Shown here one piece after another: positions 47,980 to 57,932 of a stretch of DNA of 64,000 nucleotides (position 1 is the first letter of the stretch; each line of letters begins with the position of its first letter). The DNA is from Rhodanobacteraceae bacterium. GTDB taxonomy: Bacteria > Pseudomonadota > Gammaproteobacteria > Xanthomonadales > Rhodanobacteraceae. The DNA lies in assembly GCA_030123585.1 (NCBI GenBank), contig CP126120.1, positions 1,529,254-1,593,253 on the forward strand. Reading direction: 5' to 3'. A program made the position numbers and the translations under genes. The notes beneath the pieces are model-generated. The model made no database searches and was not told the DNA's origin. It saw nothing but the letters and a program-made list of their open reading frames with translations.

Positions 47980-49763
47980 GATGCCTCCGCCTGCAACAGC
48001 GCCGCGTACGCGCCTCGCGTCGCTTCGAGTTCGAGCGGGCTGCCCTGCTCGGCCACGCGGCCATCACGCAGGACCACCACGTGGTCCGCGCCGCGCGCGG
48101 CTTCCAGCCGATGCGCGATCAGCAGCACCGTGCGCGTCGCCGCCTGCGCGCGGATCACGGCGTCGATCGCGGCTGCGCTGTCGGCATCCAGGTGCGCGCT
48201 CGGCTCGTCCAGCAACAATACGGTCGCGTGCCCGCGCAGCAGCGCGCGCGCCAGTGCGAGGCGTTGCAGTTCGCCGCCCGACAGTCCGAGGCCGTGTTCG
48301 CCCAGCTGCGTATCCCAACCCTGCGGCAACCGCGCGAGCACGGCTTCCAGTCCGCTGGCCGCGGCGGCGCGCGCGAGTGCGGCTGCGTCCGCGAACGGCT
48401 GCGCCAGCAACAGGTTGTCGCGCACGCTGCCCTCGAACACGTGCGGCCGCTGCGGCACCCATGCGATCCGTTCGCGCCATTGCGCAGGATCGATGTCCGC
48501 AAGATCGACGCCGTCCACGGTGATGCGTCCGGATTCCGGCTGGGCGAATCCGAGCAACAAATCCAGCAGCGTGCTCTTGCCGGCGCCGCTGGCGCCGACC
48601 AGTGCGGTCACGCGGTTCGGTTCGAGTTCGAATGAGCAGTCGCGCAAGCCGGCGTCGCGCCCGGCGTGCATGAAACGGACCGAGTCAAACCGGATCGCGG
48701 GCGTCGCACGTGGCGGCGTCTGCCGTCCGTCAACCGGCGGCGCAGCGGGCGCTGCGTGGTCCAGCGTGGCCAGTTGCCCCGCTGCCGCCAACGCGTCCAT
48801 GCGCGCGTGCCGCAGCGCGCCGAGCGCGCGCAGCGGCAGGTAGAACTCGGGCGCCAGCAGCAGGACGAACAGGCCTTGCCGGAACGCAAGCTCGTGCCAC
48901 ATCAAACGAAAACCGATCAGCACCGCGACGATCGCGATGCTGACCGTGGCGAAGAACTCCAGCACCAGCGCGGACAGGAACGCCACCCGCAGCACGCGCA
49001 GCGTGAGCGTGCGGTACTGCTCGCCGTCGCGCTCCAGCCGGCCGGCGACGCGCTCCGCCGCGCCAAGCTGGCGCAGCGTGACCAGGCCGCCCAGCGCATC
49101 CATGAACGCGGCGCCCAGCCGCGTGAGTTGCGCGAAGCGCTCGCGGCTGGCGCGTTCCGCCGCGCCGCCGACCAGCACCATGAACACCGGAATCAGCGGC
49201 GCGGTCGCGAGCAGCACCAGGCCCGAAATCCAGTCGGCGGGCAGGACGAACGCGGCGAGCAGCAGCGGCACCAGCGCGGCCGTTGCGACTTGCGGCAGGT
49301 AGCGCGCGAAGTACGGCAGCAGCGCATCGATGCCGTCCACGAGGCGCGTGATCACGTCGCCGCTGGCGAACGCACGCAAGCCCAGCGGACCGAGTGCCTG
49401 CACGCGCGCGAGCAGTTCGCGGCGCAGGCGCGACGCGAGGTCGAGGCTAGCATCGAAGGCGCTGCGGCGCGCATACGCGCCCAGCCACGCGCGCAGCGGC
49501 GCGACCAGCAGCAGGCCAAGCCACTGCCGCCACAACGCCGCGAGCGGCGCGTGCCGGAACAACGCGGCGTCGAGGATGCCCGCCAGCAGCCACGCCTGCG
49601 CGACGATCGCCAGCGCCTGCAGCGCGGTCGCGACGGCTGAGCGCGTCAACGCTCCGCGCATGCACCGCGCTTCGCGGCGAAGCCAGTCGAGCGCTCCGGA
49701 ACGGCGCGATTCCGGAAGCGGCTTCACCGATGCGTTCGTCGCCGCGCCTTCAGGCGGCTCCAT
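47976..49763 (-). CDS. cydD: CydD, ABC exporter subunit for cytochrome bd assembly
   Basis: The partner half-transporter to CydC, 595 residues from ATG 49763. Six membrane helices lie in the first 300 residues. The ATPase domain shows Walker A GASGAGKSTL, signature GLSGGELQRL and Walker B LLLDEPSAHLD. The frame extends upstream to 49847, but that part overlaps the CydX-like gene in another frame. The ATG itself overlaps the 3' end of that gene by 14 bases. Confidence 0.93.
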   Translation of the reverse strand: MEPPEGAATNASVKPLPESRRSGALDWLRREARCMRGALTRSAVATALQALAIVAQAWLLAGILDAALFRHAPLAALWRQWLGLLLVAPLRAWLGAYARRSAFDASLDLASRLRRELLARVQALGPLGLRAFASGDVITRLVDGIDALLPYFARYLPQVATAALVPLLLAAFVLPADWISGLVLLATAPLIPVFMVLVGGAAERASRERFAQLTRLGAAFMDALGGLVTLRQLGAAERVAGRLERDGEQYRTLTLRVLRVAFLSALVLEFFATVSIAIVAVLIGFRLMWHELAFRQGLFVLLLAPEFYLPLRALGALRHARMDALAAAGQLATLDHAAPAAPPVDGRQTPPRATPAIRFDSVRFMHAGRDAGLRDCSFELEPNRVTALVGASGAGKSTLLDLLLGFAQPESGRITVDGVDLADIDPAQWRERIAWVPQRPHVFEGSVRDNLLLAQPFADAAALARAAAASGLEAVLARLPQGWDTQLGEHGLGLSGGELQRLALARALLRGHATVLLLDEPSAHLDADSAAAIDAVIRAQAATRTVLLIAHRLEAARGADHVVVLRDGRVAEQGSPLELEATRGAYAALLQAEAS

Positions 49764-49977
49764 GGGTGGAGCGATCCCGGCGCACTTCCGCAGCGGCGGC
49801 GGCGTGCTCTTCCTGCGCATCCAGCAGGGCGGCGCCCGTCGCCGCAACCAGCACGATCATCACGGTGCCGATCAGCCACGCGAAGTACCACGCACCGAGA
49901 TCGCCCAGCATCACCGCCAGCACGATCACCACGAACGCGAGCAGCAGGAACAGCAGGAACCAGAGGAAGGTTTTCAT
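49750..49977 (-). CDS. CydX-like subunit with an extra N-terminal membrane helix
   Basis: A 75-residue membrane protein between cydB and cydD. Residues about 29-50 (WYFAWLIGTVMIVLVAATGA) closely match the CydX/YbgT signature, whose E. coli form starts MWYFAWILG and is only 37 residues long. Here a second hydrophobic helix (about 2-24) precedes the CydX segment, and an Ala/Glu/Arg-rich tail follows it. The start lies ten bases after the cydB stop. The position in the cyd operon strongly supports a bd oxidase accessory role. Confidence 0.82.
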   Translation of the reverse strand: MKTFLWFLLFLLLAFVVIVLAVMLGDLGAWYFAWLIGTVMIVLVAATGAALLDAQEEHAAAAAEVRRDRSTHGAA

Positions 49978-49987
49978 CGTGCGTGCC

Positions 49988-51121
49988 TCAGTAAGCGTGT
50001 TCGTCGTGTTCGATGCTTTCCGGCGTGACCTTGCCGCGCATCACCCAGAACGCCCAGCCCGTGTACCAGATGACCAGCGGCACGAACACCACCGTGAACC
50101 CAAGCATCCATGCCAGCGTCAGCCTGCTGGAACTCGCGTTCCACAGCGTCAGGCTCATCGAGGGATCGCTGCTGGACGGCAGCAGGAACGGAAACAGCGC
50201 GACGCCGGCGCTGCCGATCACGCCCAGCCACGCCAGCGCGCCCAGCCACCAGCCCACGTACGAGCGCCCCGTGAGCGCGGCGAGCAGCGCACCGAGCATG
50301 CCCAGGAAGCCGGCGGCCGGCACCAGCCACAGCACGGGATGCGCGGTAAAGTTGGCCATCCATGCGCCGTGCGCGATGGTCACGGTTTGCTGCAGCGGCG
50401 TCTGCGGCACGCCCGCGCCGGGCTGCGCGGCGAGCTGGTAACCGTCGAGCGCATTCACCCACAGGCCGCCGATCGCGAACAGCACGAACGCGACGATCGC
50501 GCCGCCGCACGCCAGTCCCAGCGCTCGGCTCCGCATCGCGCCCTCGGCGCCGTTCATGATGGTCAACGCGCCCATCATCACCGACAGCGCCAGCGACAGC
50601 ACCCCGCACAGGATCGCGAACGGGTTCAGCAGCGCGAGGAAGCTGCCGGTATAGACCGAGGTCAGGTTCCATTCGAAATGGAACGGCACGCCGTGGAAAA
50701 GGTTTCCGATCGCCGCGCCGAACACGATCATCGGCACCGCGCCGCTCACGAACAGGCTCCAGTCCCATGCGTTGCGCCAGGCCGCGTCCGCGATCTTGCC
50801 GCGGTATTCGAAACCGAGCGGCCGCACGATCATCGCCCACAGCAACAGCAGCATCACCACGTAGAAGCCGGAGAACGCGGTCGCGTAGATCAGCGGGAAC
50901 GCGGCGAACACCGCGCCGCCGCCGAGGATGAACCACACCTGGTTACCGTCCCAGTGCGGGCCGATGATGTTGAGCGCGACGCGACGCTCCACGTCGTTGC
51001 GCCCGACCCAGCGCAGGATCGTGCCCACGCCCATGTCCATGCCCACCATCACCGCCAGCCCGACCAGCAGCACGCCGAGCAGCAGCCACCACACGATCTG
51101 CAGGATTGCATAGAGTTCCAT
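49988..51121 (-). CDS. cydB: CydB, cytochrome bd oxidase subunit II
   Basis: Quinol oxidase subunit II, 377 residues with about nine membrane helices, the standard size. The beginning MELYAILQIVWWLLLG and the conserved GMDMGVGTILRWVGRND and GPHWDGNQVWFILGGGAVFAAF segments are family signatures. It starts three bases after the cydA stop. Confidence 0.96.
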   Translation of the reverse strand: MELYAILQIVWWLLLGVLLVGLAVMVGMDMGVGTILRWVGRNDVERRVALNIIGPHWDGNQVWFILGGGAVFAAFPLIYATAFSGFYVVMLLLLWAMIVRPLGFEYRGKIADAAWRNAWDWSLFVSGAVPMIVFGAAIGNLFHGVPFHFEWNLTSVYTGSFLALLNPFAILCGVLSLALSVMMGALTIMNGAEGAMRSRALGLACGGAIVAFVLFAIGGLWVNALDGYQLAAQPGAGVPQTPLQQTVTIAHGAWMANFTAHPVLWLVPAAGFLGMLGALLAALTGRSYVGWWLGALAWLGVIGSAGVALFPFLLPSSSDPSMSLTLWNASSSRLTLAWMLGFTVVFVPLVIWYTGWAFWVMRGKVTPESIEHDEHAY

Positions 51122-51124
51122 GGC

Positions 51125-52681
51125 TCAACCCTCCACCAGAACGGCGCGGGGCAACGCGGCGGCGGAATCCGGCGGCCCCTGCCGGATCGCGCGCACCATC
51201 AGCGCCATCTCGATCACGATGAACACCGTGTACAGCAGCACGAAGCCGGCCAGCGAGAACACCATGTAGCCGACACTGTGCGTGGACGCGCTCATCCAGG
51301 TCGGCAGCACGCCGAACACGGTCCACGGCTGGCGCCCGAGTTCGGCCACCAGCCAGCCCACTTCATTGGCGAGGAACGGGATCGGGATCATCCACACCGC
51401 GGCAATGAGGAACCAGCGCTTGTCCTGCACCCGGTTGCGCAAGGTGTAGATCACGCCCAGCACGAAGAACGCCAGCATCGCGAGGCCGAACGCGACCATG
51501 AAGCGGAACGACCAGAACACCGCGGCGACCGGCGGGATGCTGTCGCGCGCGGCCTGCTGCACCTGCTGCGGCGTCAGCTCGGCGAGGTCGGGCGCATAGC
51601 GTTGCGCGAGGAAGCCGTAGCCGAGATCCTGCCGGTGCGCCTCGAATTGCGCGAGCGCCTGTGCGTCATGCGGATCCTTCGACAAGGCCTGCAGCGCCTG
51701 CACCGCGGGAATGCCGTTCCGGACGCGCTGTTCGGCGGTCCGCTGCAGGGTATCGAAGCCCGGCATGCTGCCGTCGACGGAGTGCGTCACCAATAGCGAC
51801 AGCAGATACGGCACCTGCACGGCGCCCTTGTTCTGTTGCAGCGACTGGTCCGGGAACGCGATCAGGTTGAACGGCATCGGACCGGGCTCGGTCTTCCACA
51901 GCCCTTCCATCGCCGCCAGCTTGGTCGGCTGCGCCTGCGCCGCCACGAAACCCAGCGCGTCGCCCAGCGTGATCACACCGATGGTGGACAGCACGCCGAA
52001 CAGCGCGGCCATCCGGAACGAGCGCTTGGCGAGGTCGAGGTGGCGCCGCTTCAGCATGTAGTACGCGCTGATGCCGGCCACGAAGATCGCGGCGGTGACG
52101 TAGCCCGCGATCGAGGTGTGCACGAATTTCGACTGCGCGTCCGGGTTGAAGATCAGTTGCTGCAGCGAGTTCAACTCCATCCGCATCGTGGCGGGATTGA
52201 ACGCCGCGCCGCGCGGATCCTGCATGAAGCTGTTGGCGATCAGGATCCACAACGCCGACAGGTTGGAGCCCAGCGCCACCAGCCAGGTCACCGCGAGATG
52301 CTGGCCACGCGATAGGCGCTCCCAGCCGAACACCATCAGGCCGACGAAGGTCGATTCCATGAAGAACGCCATCAGCCCTTCGATCGCCAGCGGCGCGCCG
52401 AAGATGTCGCCGACGAAACTGGAATAGAACGACCAGTTGGTGCCGAACTGGAACTCCATCGTGAGTCCGGTGGCCACCCCGAGCGCGAAGTTGATCATGA
52501 ACAACTTGCCCCAGAACTGCGCCATCTGCCGGTAGATCGGCTTGCCGGTGCTCACGTACACCGTTTCCATCGCCGCCAGCAGGAAGCTCAGCCCCAGAGT
52601 CAGCGGCACGAACAGGAAGTGATAGAGCGCGGTGGCCGCGAACTGCCAACGCGAAAGATCGACCACGGTGATGTCGTGCAT
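51125..52681 (-). CDS. cydA: CydA, cytochrome bd oxidase subunit I
   Basis: Quinol oxidase subunit I carrying haems b558, b595 and d, 518 residues (E. coli 522). The start has SRWQFAATALYHFLFVPLTL with a conserved haem-ligand His. Other features are GLTMEFQFGTNWSFYS, the quinol-loop region with a long Q loop (about 250-380, E. coli-type) and the GWLVAELGRQPWTVFG signature. It is first in the operon, with an FNR-type promoter at 52727-52768. Confidence 0.96.
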   Translation of the reverse strand: MHDITVVDLSRWQFAATALYHFLFVPLTLGLSFLLAAMETVYVSTGKPIYRQMAQFWGKLFMINFALGVATGLTMEFQFGTNWSFYSSFVGDIFGAPLAIEGLMAFFMESTFVGLMVFGWERLSRGQHLAVTWLVALGSNLSALWILIANSFMQDPRGAAFNPATMRMELNSLQQLIFNPDAQSKFVHTSIAGYVTAAIFVAGISAYYMLKRRHLDLAKRSFRMAALFGVLSTIGVITLGDALGFVAAQAQPTKLAAMEGLWKTEPGPMPFNLIAFPDQSLQQNKGAVQVPYLLSLLVTHSVDGSMPGFDTLQRTAEQRVRNGIPAVQALQALSKDPHDAQALAQFEAHRQDLGYGFLAQRYAPDLAELTPQQVQQAARDSIPPVAAVFWSFRFMVAFGLAMLAFFVLGVIYTLRNRVQDKRWFLIAAVWMIPIPFLANEVGWLVAELGRQPWTVFGVLPTWMSASTHSVGYMVFSLAGFVLLYTVFIVIEMALMVRAIRQGPPDSAAALPRAVLVEG

Positions 52682-52726
52682 GATTCAACCTCTTTCCGGC
52701 CACGGGACGCTACCCCGCGACCGACG

Positions 52727-52768
52727 ATTGTCGACGCCGTTCCATCGCCCGATTTGACGACGGTCAAC
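52727..52768 (-). promoter_or_regulatory. FNR/ANR-type class II promoter of the cyd operon
   Basis: TTGAC-GACG-GTCAA at 52755-52768 has the same half-sites as the ccoN dyad. On the minus strand, GACAAT (52732-52727) occupies exactly the class II -10 position relative to the dyad centre. Transcription would start near 52720, with a leader of about 38 bases. Confidence 0.72.
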
Positions 52769-52889
52769 ACACCGGATGATCCGGCGGCACGAACGCTTTC
52801 CGGGTGCACCGCCGGGGAAGGCGATGCCCGCGTCCGCCCGCGCACCCGCGCCGGCCGGCGCCGTTCCGTGATGTTGGCGAAACCGCCTG

Positions 52890-54740
52890 TCAGATCTGGT
52901 CGCGCAGCGTCACCGACACGCTGCGCTCGACCTTGCCGCGGCGGACCGTGAAGCGTACCCGCGTGCCCGGCGCCTCGTCGCGCAGCATCCGGCGCAGTTC
53001 GTAGACGGGAATCGATGCCGCAGGCTTGCCGTCCACTGCGGTGATCACGTCACCGGCCTCGATGCCCGCCTGTTCGGCGGGACCGTGCGCGGTCACGTCC
53101 ATCACCTGCATACCGGCCTTCACCGCGTTGATCCACATGCCCGAGCGGTCGTAGGTATCGACGTCGACCACCGGGCCCGGCAGCGGTTTCAGGTACATCA
53201 TGTGGTTGGGGTAATCGAACGTCACCACGAACCGTTTCAGGATGCCGCCACCGATGTTGCCCTGGTACGACGGCGAGGCGAACGATCCCTTCTCCTGCAG
53301 CGACAGTGCGGTGACCACGCCCTGGATCTTCACCGGCCCGATCGCCAGTTCCCTGCCGCGCGTGACATAGCTCCGCGAGGGTCCGCCCACGCCCCAGCCG
53401 TCCACTGCGACCACGCCCTTCGGATTCGCGGCGCGCAAGGCGTGTTGCCTCGCGAAAGGTCCCGTCAGCGTCAATGCCGAACGCGAACCTGTGTCGATGT
53501 CGAACTTGCCCGGAATGCCGTCGAACGTGCCCTCGACTTCCGGCAGGTCGCCATTGAACACGAACGGAACCGGTGTGCCGGCATCCTTCGGGTCGAAGTG
53601 ACCGGGCTCGATCAGCGTGATCTCATGCTTGCCGTAATCGATGCGCGTGACAAAGCGCTTGAACACCGTGAAGCCGAGCATGCCCTGGATGTCCACGCCC
53701 TCCACGCCAGCCGCTATGAAATCCACCACATACACGACCTGGTTGTTGAAGACGGCATCGCCGGCCTTGATCGATTTCACCTTCGCGAGCCCGACATCGA
53801 CGGCCTGGTTGCCCACGCCGGTGCCGGCCATCGCACCTTCGGTCCTGATGCCGAGCGCCTTGGCAGTGGCCGGCATCAGGACGTTCTCACCGCCAGTGTC
53901 AACGATGCAAAGCAGCGGACCGCGTCCATTCACCCACGCGTCGGCGTAGATGTGGTTGTTGAGCAGCCGGAACGGGAAAGTGGTCCTGGTCGCGCCATCG
54001 CCAATCGAGACATCCTTGATATGCGAGGCAGGTGGCGCGTAAGTCGCCACCGGTTGCCCGGGCAGGAATGACACCGACGTCACGGCGGTTTCGAGCCGGT
54101 ACTGCGCGCCGTGTCCGTTGTCGACCACCGTCTTGTAAGGGACCCGGACGCCATCGATGCTGCGGTAATCCGAGAACGATACTATCGTGGTTTCCGGGCC
54201 CACGATCTGCACGGTGCGATCAAGCAGATGTGATTTTTCATCGAACCACGCCTGGAACGGCAGGCCACCCTTGGGTGTGATCTCCAGCACCGTGCATGTG
54301 GAGGGCCCGCACGCTTGGCTGGCAAGCGTCCTCACCGCCGCGCCGCCGAAGCCGGGACGCCACCACAGGTTCGCATTTCGATAGGTCTGGTTCAGCGCCA
54401 ACTGCAGGGCGTCGCCGCCCTTCTGGAGATTCACCTCACCATTCGGCCCCTGCTCCCACGTGTCCTTGCCATCGAAGCCTTCCGCGCCGCCGGCTGGCCC
54501 CAAAGTGTAGCGGTCGGTCGACCAGCCCTCGCGCAAGTCGATCATCGAGGTGCCACCGCCGGTCATTCCCTGGCCGCTCAGCGTAAACAACGTCTTCATG
54601 ACGGCCTTGCCGTGCCACGCGTCGCCGCCGCTGGCGGCGCGATACGCGTTCAGAACGACAGCGGGATCGATCGCGGCGCGTGCCGTGTCCAGCGACACCA
54701 TCAGTGCAAACCCCGCAAGCACAACGAGCGCGCGACGCAT
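52890..54740 (-). CDS. Exported retropepsin-like aspartyl protease with PDZ domain
   Basis: A 616-residue exported protein from ATG 54740; a GTG two codons upstream is an alternative start. A signal peptide (about 1-24) precedes a lipoprotein-carrier-like or DUF-type domain (about 25-240). Two pepsin-like half motifs follow, CIVDTGGENVLMP (near 285) and FDIDTGSRSALTL (near 420), the signature of bacterial retropepsin-like proteases. A PDZ domain (about 525-600: AEQAGIEAGDVITAVDGKPA) lies at the C-terminus. It is divergent from the M28 peptidase gene. The substrate is unknown. Confidence 0.88.
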   Translation of the reverse strand: MRRALVVLAGFALMVSLDTARAAIDPAVVLNAYRAASGGDAWHGKAVMKTLFTLSGQGMTGGGTSMIDLREGWSTDRYTLGPAGGAEGFDGKDTWEQGPNGEVNLQKGGDALQLALNQTYRNANLWWRPGFGGAAVRTLASQACGPSTCTVLEITPKGGLPFQAWFDEKSHLLDRTVQIVGPETTIVSFSDYRSIDGVRVPYKTVVDNGHGAQYRLETAVTSVSFLPGQPVATYAPPASHIKDVSIGDGATRTTFPFRLLNNHIYADAWVNGRGPLLCIVDTGGENVLMPATAKALGIRTEGAMAGTGVGNQAVDVGLAKVKSIKAGDAVFNNQVVYVVDFIAAGVEGVDIQGMLGFTVFKRFVTRIDYGKHEITLIEPGHFDPKDAGTPVPFVFNGDLPEVEGTFDGIPGKFDIDTGSRSALTLTGPFARQHALRAANPKGVVAVDGWGVGGPSRSYVTRGRELAIGPVKIQGVVTALSLQEKGSFASPSYQGNIGGGILKRFVVTFDYPNHMMYLKPLPGPVVDVDTYDRSGMWINAVKAGMQVMDVTAHGPAEQAGIEAGDVITAVDGKPAASIPVYELRRMLRDEAPGTRVRFTVRRGKVERSVSVTLRDQI

Positions 54741-55059
54741 GATCACCCCGGATCAGGAAAGAGGACGGCGCCGATCGCGAGGGATGAAACTTCGGCGCGC
54801 GTCCGGAAGCGTTCACGGTGTGAGGATCGACACGCGGCCGTCCGCCCTCGCCGGGCGGCCGCGCGCCGATCCCACAACGCTTCCACGAACCGATGGCATG
54901 GATGGAAGATCAGCGGTTGCCATTCTCCCGATGCCTTGCGCCGCGCGCATGTGCATGTGGTAACGAAAAATCGCGTGACACTCGTCATGCCATCCGCCTG
55001 CGCCGCCGCGCCGCTGGGCGTACACTTGCGGATCGTTCGTCCGCGAGAGGGGTTTCGTC
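54741..55059. other. 319-bp divergent intergenic region between two exported peptidases
   Basis: No gene is supported here. The open frames that cover it are arginine-rich antisense shadows. It must hold divergent promoters; I see no clear -35/-10 pair. The M28 gene has GAGAGGGG before its ATG. A weak GTGAC-N4-GTCAT dyad lies near 54975. Confidence 0.6.
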
Positions 55060-56736
55060 ATGCGTCGCACCGTCTTGTTCGCACTCACCGCCGGTCTTTG
55101 CGTGGCCACCGCCGCGCAGGCCGCGCCCGCAGAAAATGCATCGGCTACTTCGCAACCCTTTTCGAGCGCGATCACCGCGCAGGGCTTCCGCGCCTACGAC
55201 CAGGCGATTTCCTCGGACGCGATGGACGGTCGCAAGCCCGGCACGCCCGGCGGCGAACGCGCCAAGGCGTGGATCGCCGAACAGTTCAAGCAGATCGGCC
55301 TGCAACCGGGCAACCACGGCGCGTGGTTCCAGAAGGTGCCCACGGTTTCGACCGCGCTGGTCGACCCTGCGAAGGTCAAGCTCGATGTCGGTGAAGGCGG
55401 CGGCACGCAGGCGTTCGAGTTCGGCACCGACATGGTCGCGATGACGCTGCAGGCCAGGCCGCACGTTGCAATCAGGGATTCGGGCATCGTGTTCGTCGGT
55501 TACGGCGTCGATGCGCCCGAGTGGAACTGGAACGACTACAAGAACCTCGACGTCAAGGGCAAGACGGTGATCGTGCTGGTCAACGATCCGGGCTTCGGCG
55601 ACAACGACCCGACCCTGTTCAAGGGCAAGGCCATGACCTATTACGGACGCTGGACCTACAAGTACGAGGAGGCCGCGCGCCAGGGCGCCGCGATGTGCCT
55701 GATCGTGCACACCAGCAACGCCGCGGCCGGCTATCCGTGGTCGGTGGTCAGGAACAGTTGGGGCGGGCCGCAGCTCGCGCTGCCGCAAAGCGAGGATCCC
55801 GGCCCGCGTCTGCCGGTCGCCGGCTGGCTGACCCGCGACGCGGCGCAGCGCCTGTTCGCGAAAGCCGGGCTCGATTTCGACCAGCTCGCGGCCACGGCCG
55901 ACCATCGTGGATTCAAGCCCGTCGCCCTCAAGGCCACCGCGTCGATCACGCTGGACAGCACGATCGCCCACGGCAGCGCCGACAACGTGCTCGGCCTGAT
56001 CCGCGGCAGCGAACATCCCGACGAAGCCGTGGTGTTTTCCGCGCACTGGGATCATCTCGGCGAGAACGACAGCCTGAAGGGCGACAAGATCTTCAACGGC
56101 GCGATCGACAACGGCACCGGCATCGCGGCGCTGCTGGAAATCGCCAGGGCGTTCAAGGCGCAGAGCCCGGCGCCCAAGCGCAGCGTGCTGTTCCTCGCCG
56201 ACACGCTGGAAGAATCCAATCTGCTCGGCTCGCTGTACTACACCAGGCATCCGGTGTTTCCGGCCGACAAGACCGTCGCCGACATCAACATGGACGCGAT
56301 GGACGTGATCGGTCCGACGAAGAATCTCCAGATCATCGGCAGCGGCCAGTCGCAACTGGAAGACATGCTGAAGGCCGCGCTGAAGCAGCAAGGCCGCTTC
56401 GCGATCCCCGACCAGACGCCGGAAAACGGCTTCTACTTCCGTTCCGACCACTTCAGCTTCGCCAAGGCCGGCGTGCCCGCGCTGATGACCCAGACCGGCG
56501 ACGACATGGTGAATGGCGGCGTCGATGCAGGCCGCAAGGCGCTCGACGACTACACCGACCACCGCTACCACACGCCCTACGACAACTTCGATCCCAAGTG
56601 GGACTTCAGCGGCGTGGCGGAAGACACGCAGGCGCTGTACGAAGTCGGCCGCGAACTCGCGGGCAGCAACGAGTGGCCGAAGTGGTACAAGGACAGCGAG
56701 TTCCGCGCCCGGCGCGAAAAAGAAATGAAGAAGTAG
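55060..56736 (+). CDS. Secreted M28-family metallopeptidase with PA domain
   Basis: A zinc aminopeptidase-type enzyme of 558 residues with a signal peptide (about 1-21, cleavage near AQA). An inserted PA domain lies at about 140-270. The zinc ligands follow the M28 pattern: His in FSAHWDHLG, bridging Asp in GAIDNGTGIAAL, the Glu pair in ADTLEESNLLGS, Asp in DINMDAMD and His in DHRYHTPYDNF. Bacterial members cleave peptides or act on folates or glutamyl peptides; no substrate is inferred. It is followed by a nested palindrome. Confidence 0.94.
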   Translation: MRRTVLFALTAGLCVATAAQAAPAENASATSQPFSSAITAQGFRAYDQAISSDAMDGRKPGTPGGERAKAWIAEQFKQIGLQPGNHGAWFQKVPTVSTALVDPAKVKLDVGEGGGTQAFEFGTDMVAMTLQARPHVAIRDSGIVFVGYGVDAPEWNWNDYKNLDVKGKTVIVLVNDPGFGDNDPTLFKGKAMTYYGRWTYKYEEAARQGAAMCLIVHTSNAAAGYPWSVVRNSWGGPQLALPQSEDPGPRLPVAGWLTRDAAQRLFAKAGLDFDQLAATADHRGFKPVALKATASITLDSTIAHGSADNVLGLIRGSEHPDEAVVFSAHWDHLGENDSLKGDKIFNGAIDNGTGIAALLEIARAFKAQSPAPKRSVLFLADTLEESNLLGSLYYTRHPVFPADKTVADINMDAMDVIGPTKNLQIIGSGQSQLEDMLKAALKQQGRFAIPDQTPENGFYFRSDHFSFAKAGVPALMTQTGDDMVNGGVDAGRKALDDYTDHRYHTPYDNFDPKWDFSGVAEDTQALYEVGRELAGSNEWPKWYKDSEFRARREKEMKK

Positions 56737-56743
56737 GAGTCTG

Positions 56744-56834
56744 CAGGTTGGGCTGACCCCGGGCTTGATCCGGGGGAAGCCCAACGTGATTGCTTGCGAT
56801 GACGTTGGGCTTCGCCGTGGCTCAGCCCAACCTG
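56744..56834. repeat. Nested inverted repeats after the M28 peptidase gene
   Basis: Outer arms: CAGGTTGGGCTGA (56744-56756) and TCAGCCCAACCTG (56822-56834). Inner arms: GAAGCCCAACGT (56776-56787) and ACGTTGGGCTTC (56802-56813). A smaller CCCCGG-GCTTGAT-CCGGGG hairpin lies between. The 8-mer GTTGGGCT thus occurs four times in alternating orientation. It may act as a terminator between the convergent M28 and hemF genes. Confidence 0.75.
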
Positions 56835-56902
56835 CGCGCTACGTGCTACATGCTGCGCCGCGTCCGGAATGACGCCATTTGCGGAGTTGCGAAGAGACCC
56901 CG

Positions 56903-57916
<1,014 letters not shown>

Positions 57917-57932
57917 TCAAGGAACCCGCTCG

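Noticed and set aside
46220..48067. An N-terminal extension of the GH43 gene into cydC and cydD
   Set aside because: The GH43 signal peptide begins at 46219, and the upstream part is an alternative frame of cydC/cydD.
54970..54990. FNR- or CRP-like dyad before the M28 peptidase
   Set aside because: GTGACACTCGTCAT has poor half-sites for either family and no matching -10 element.
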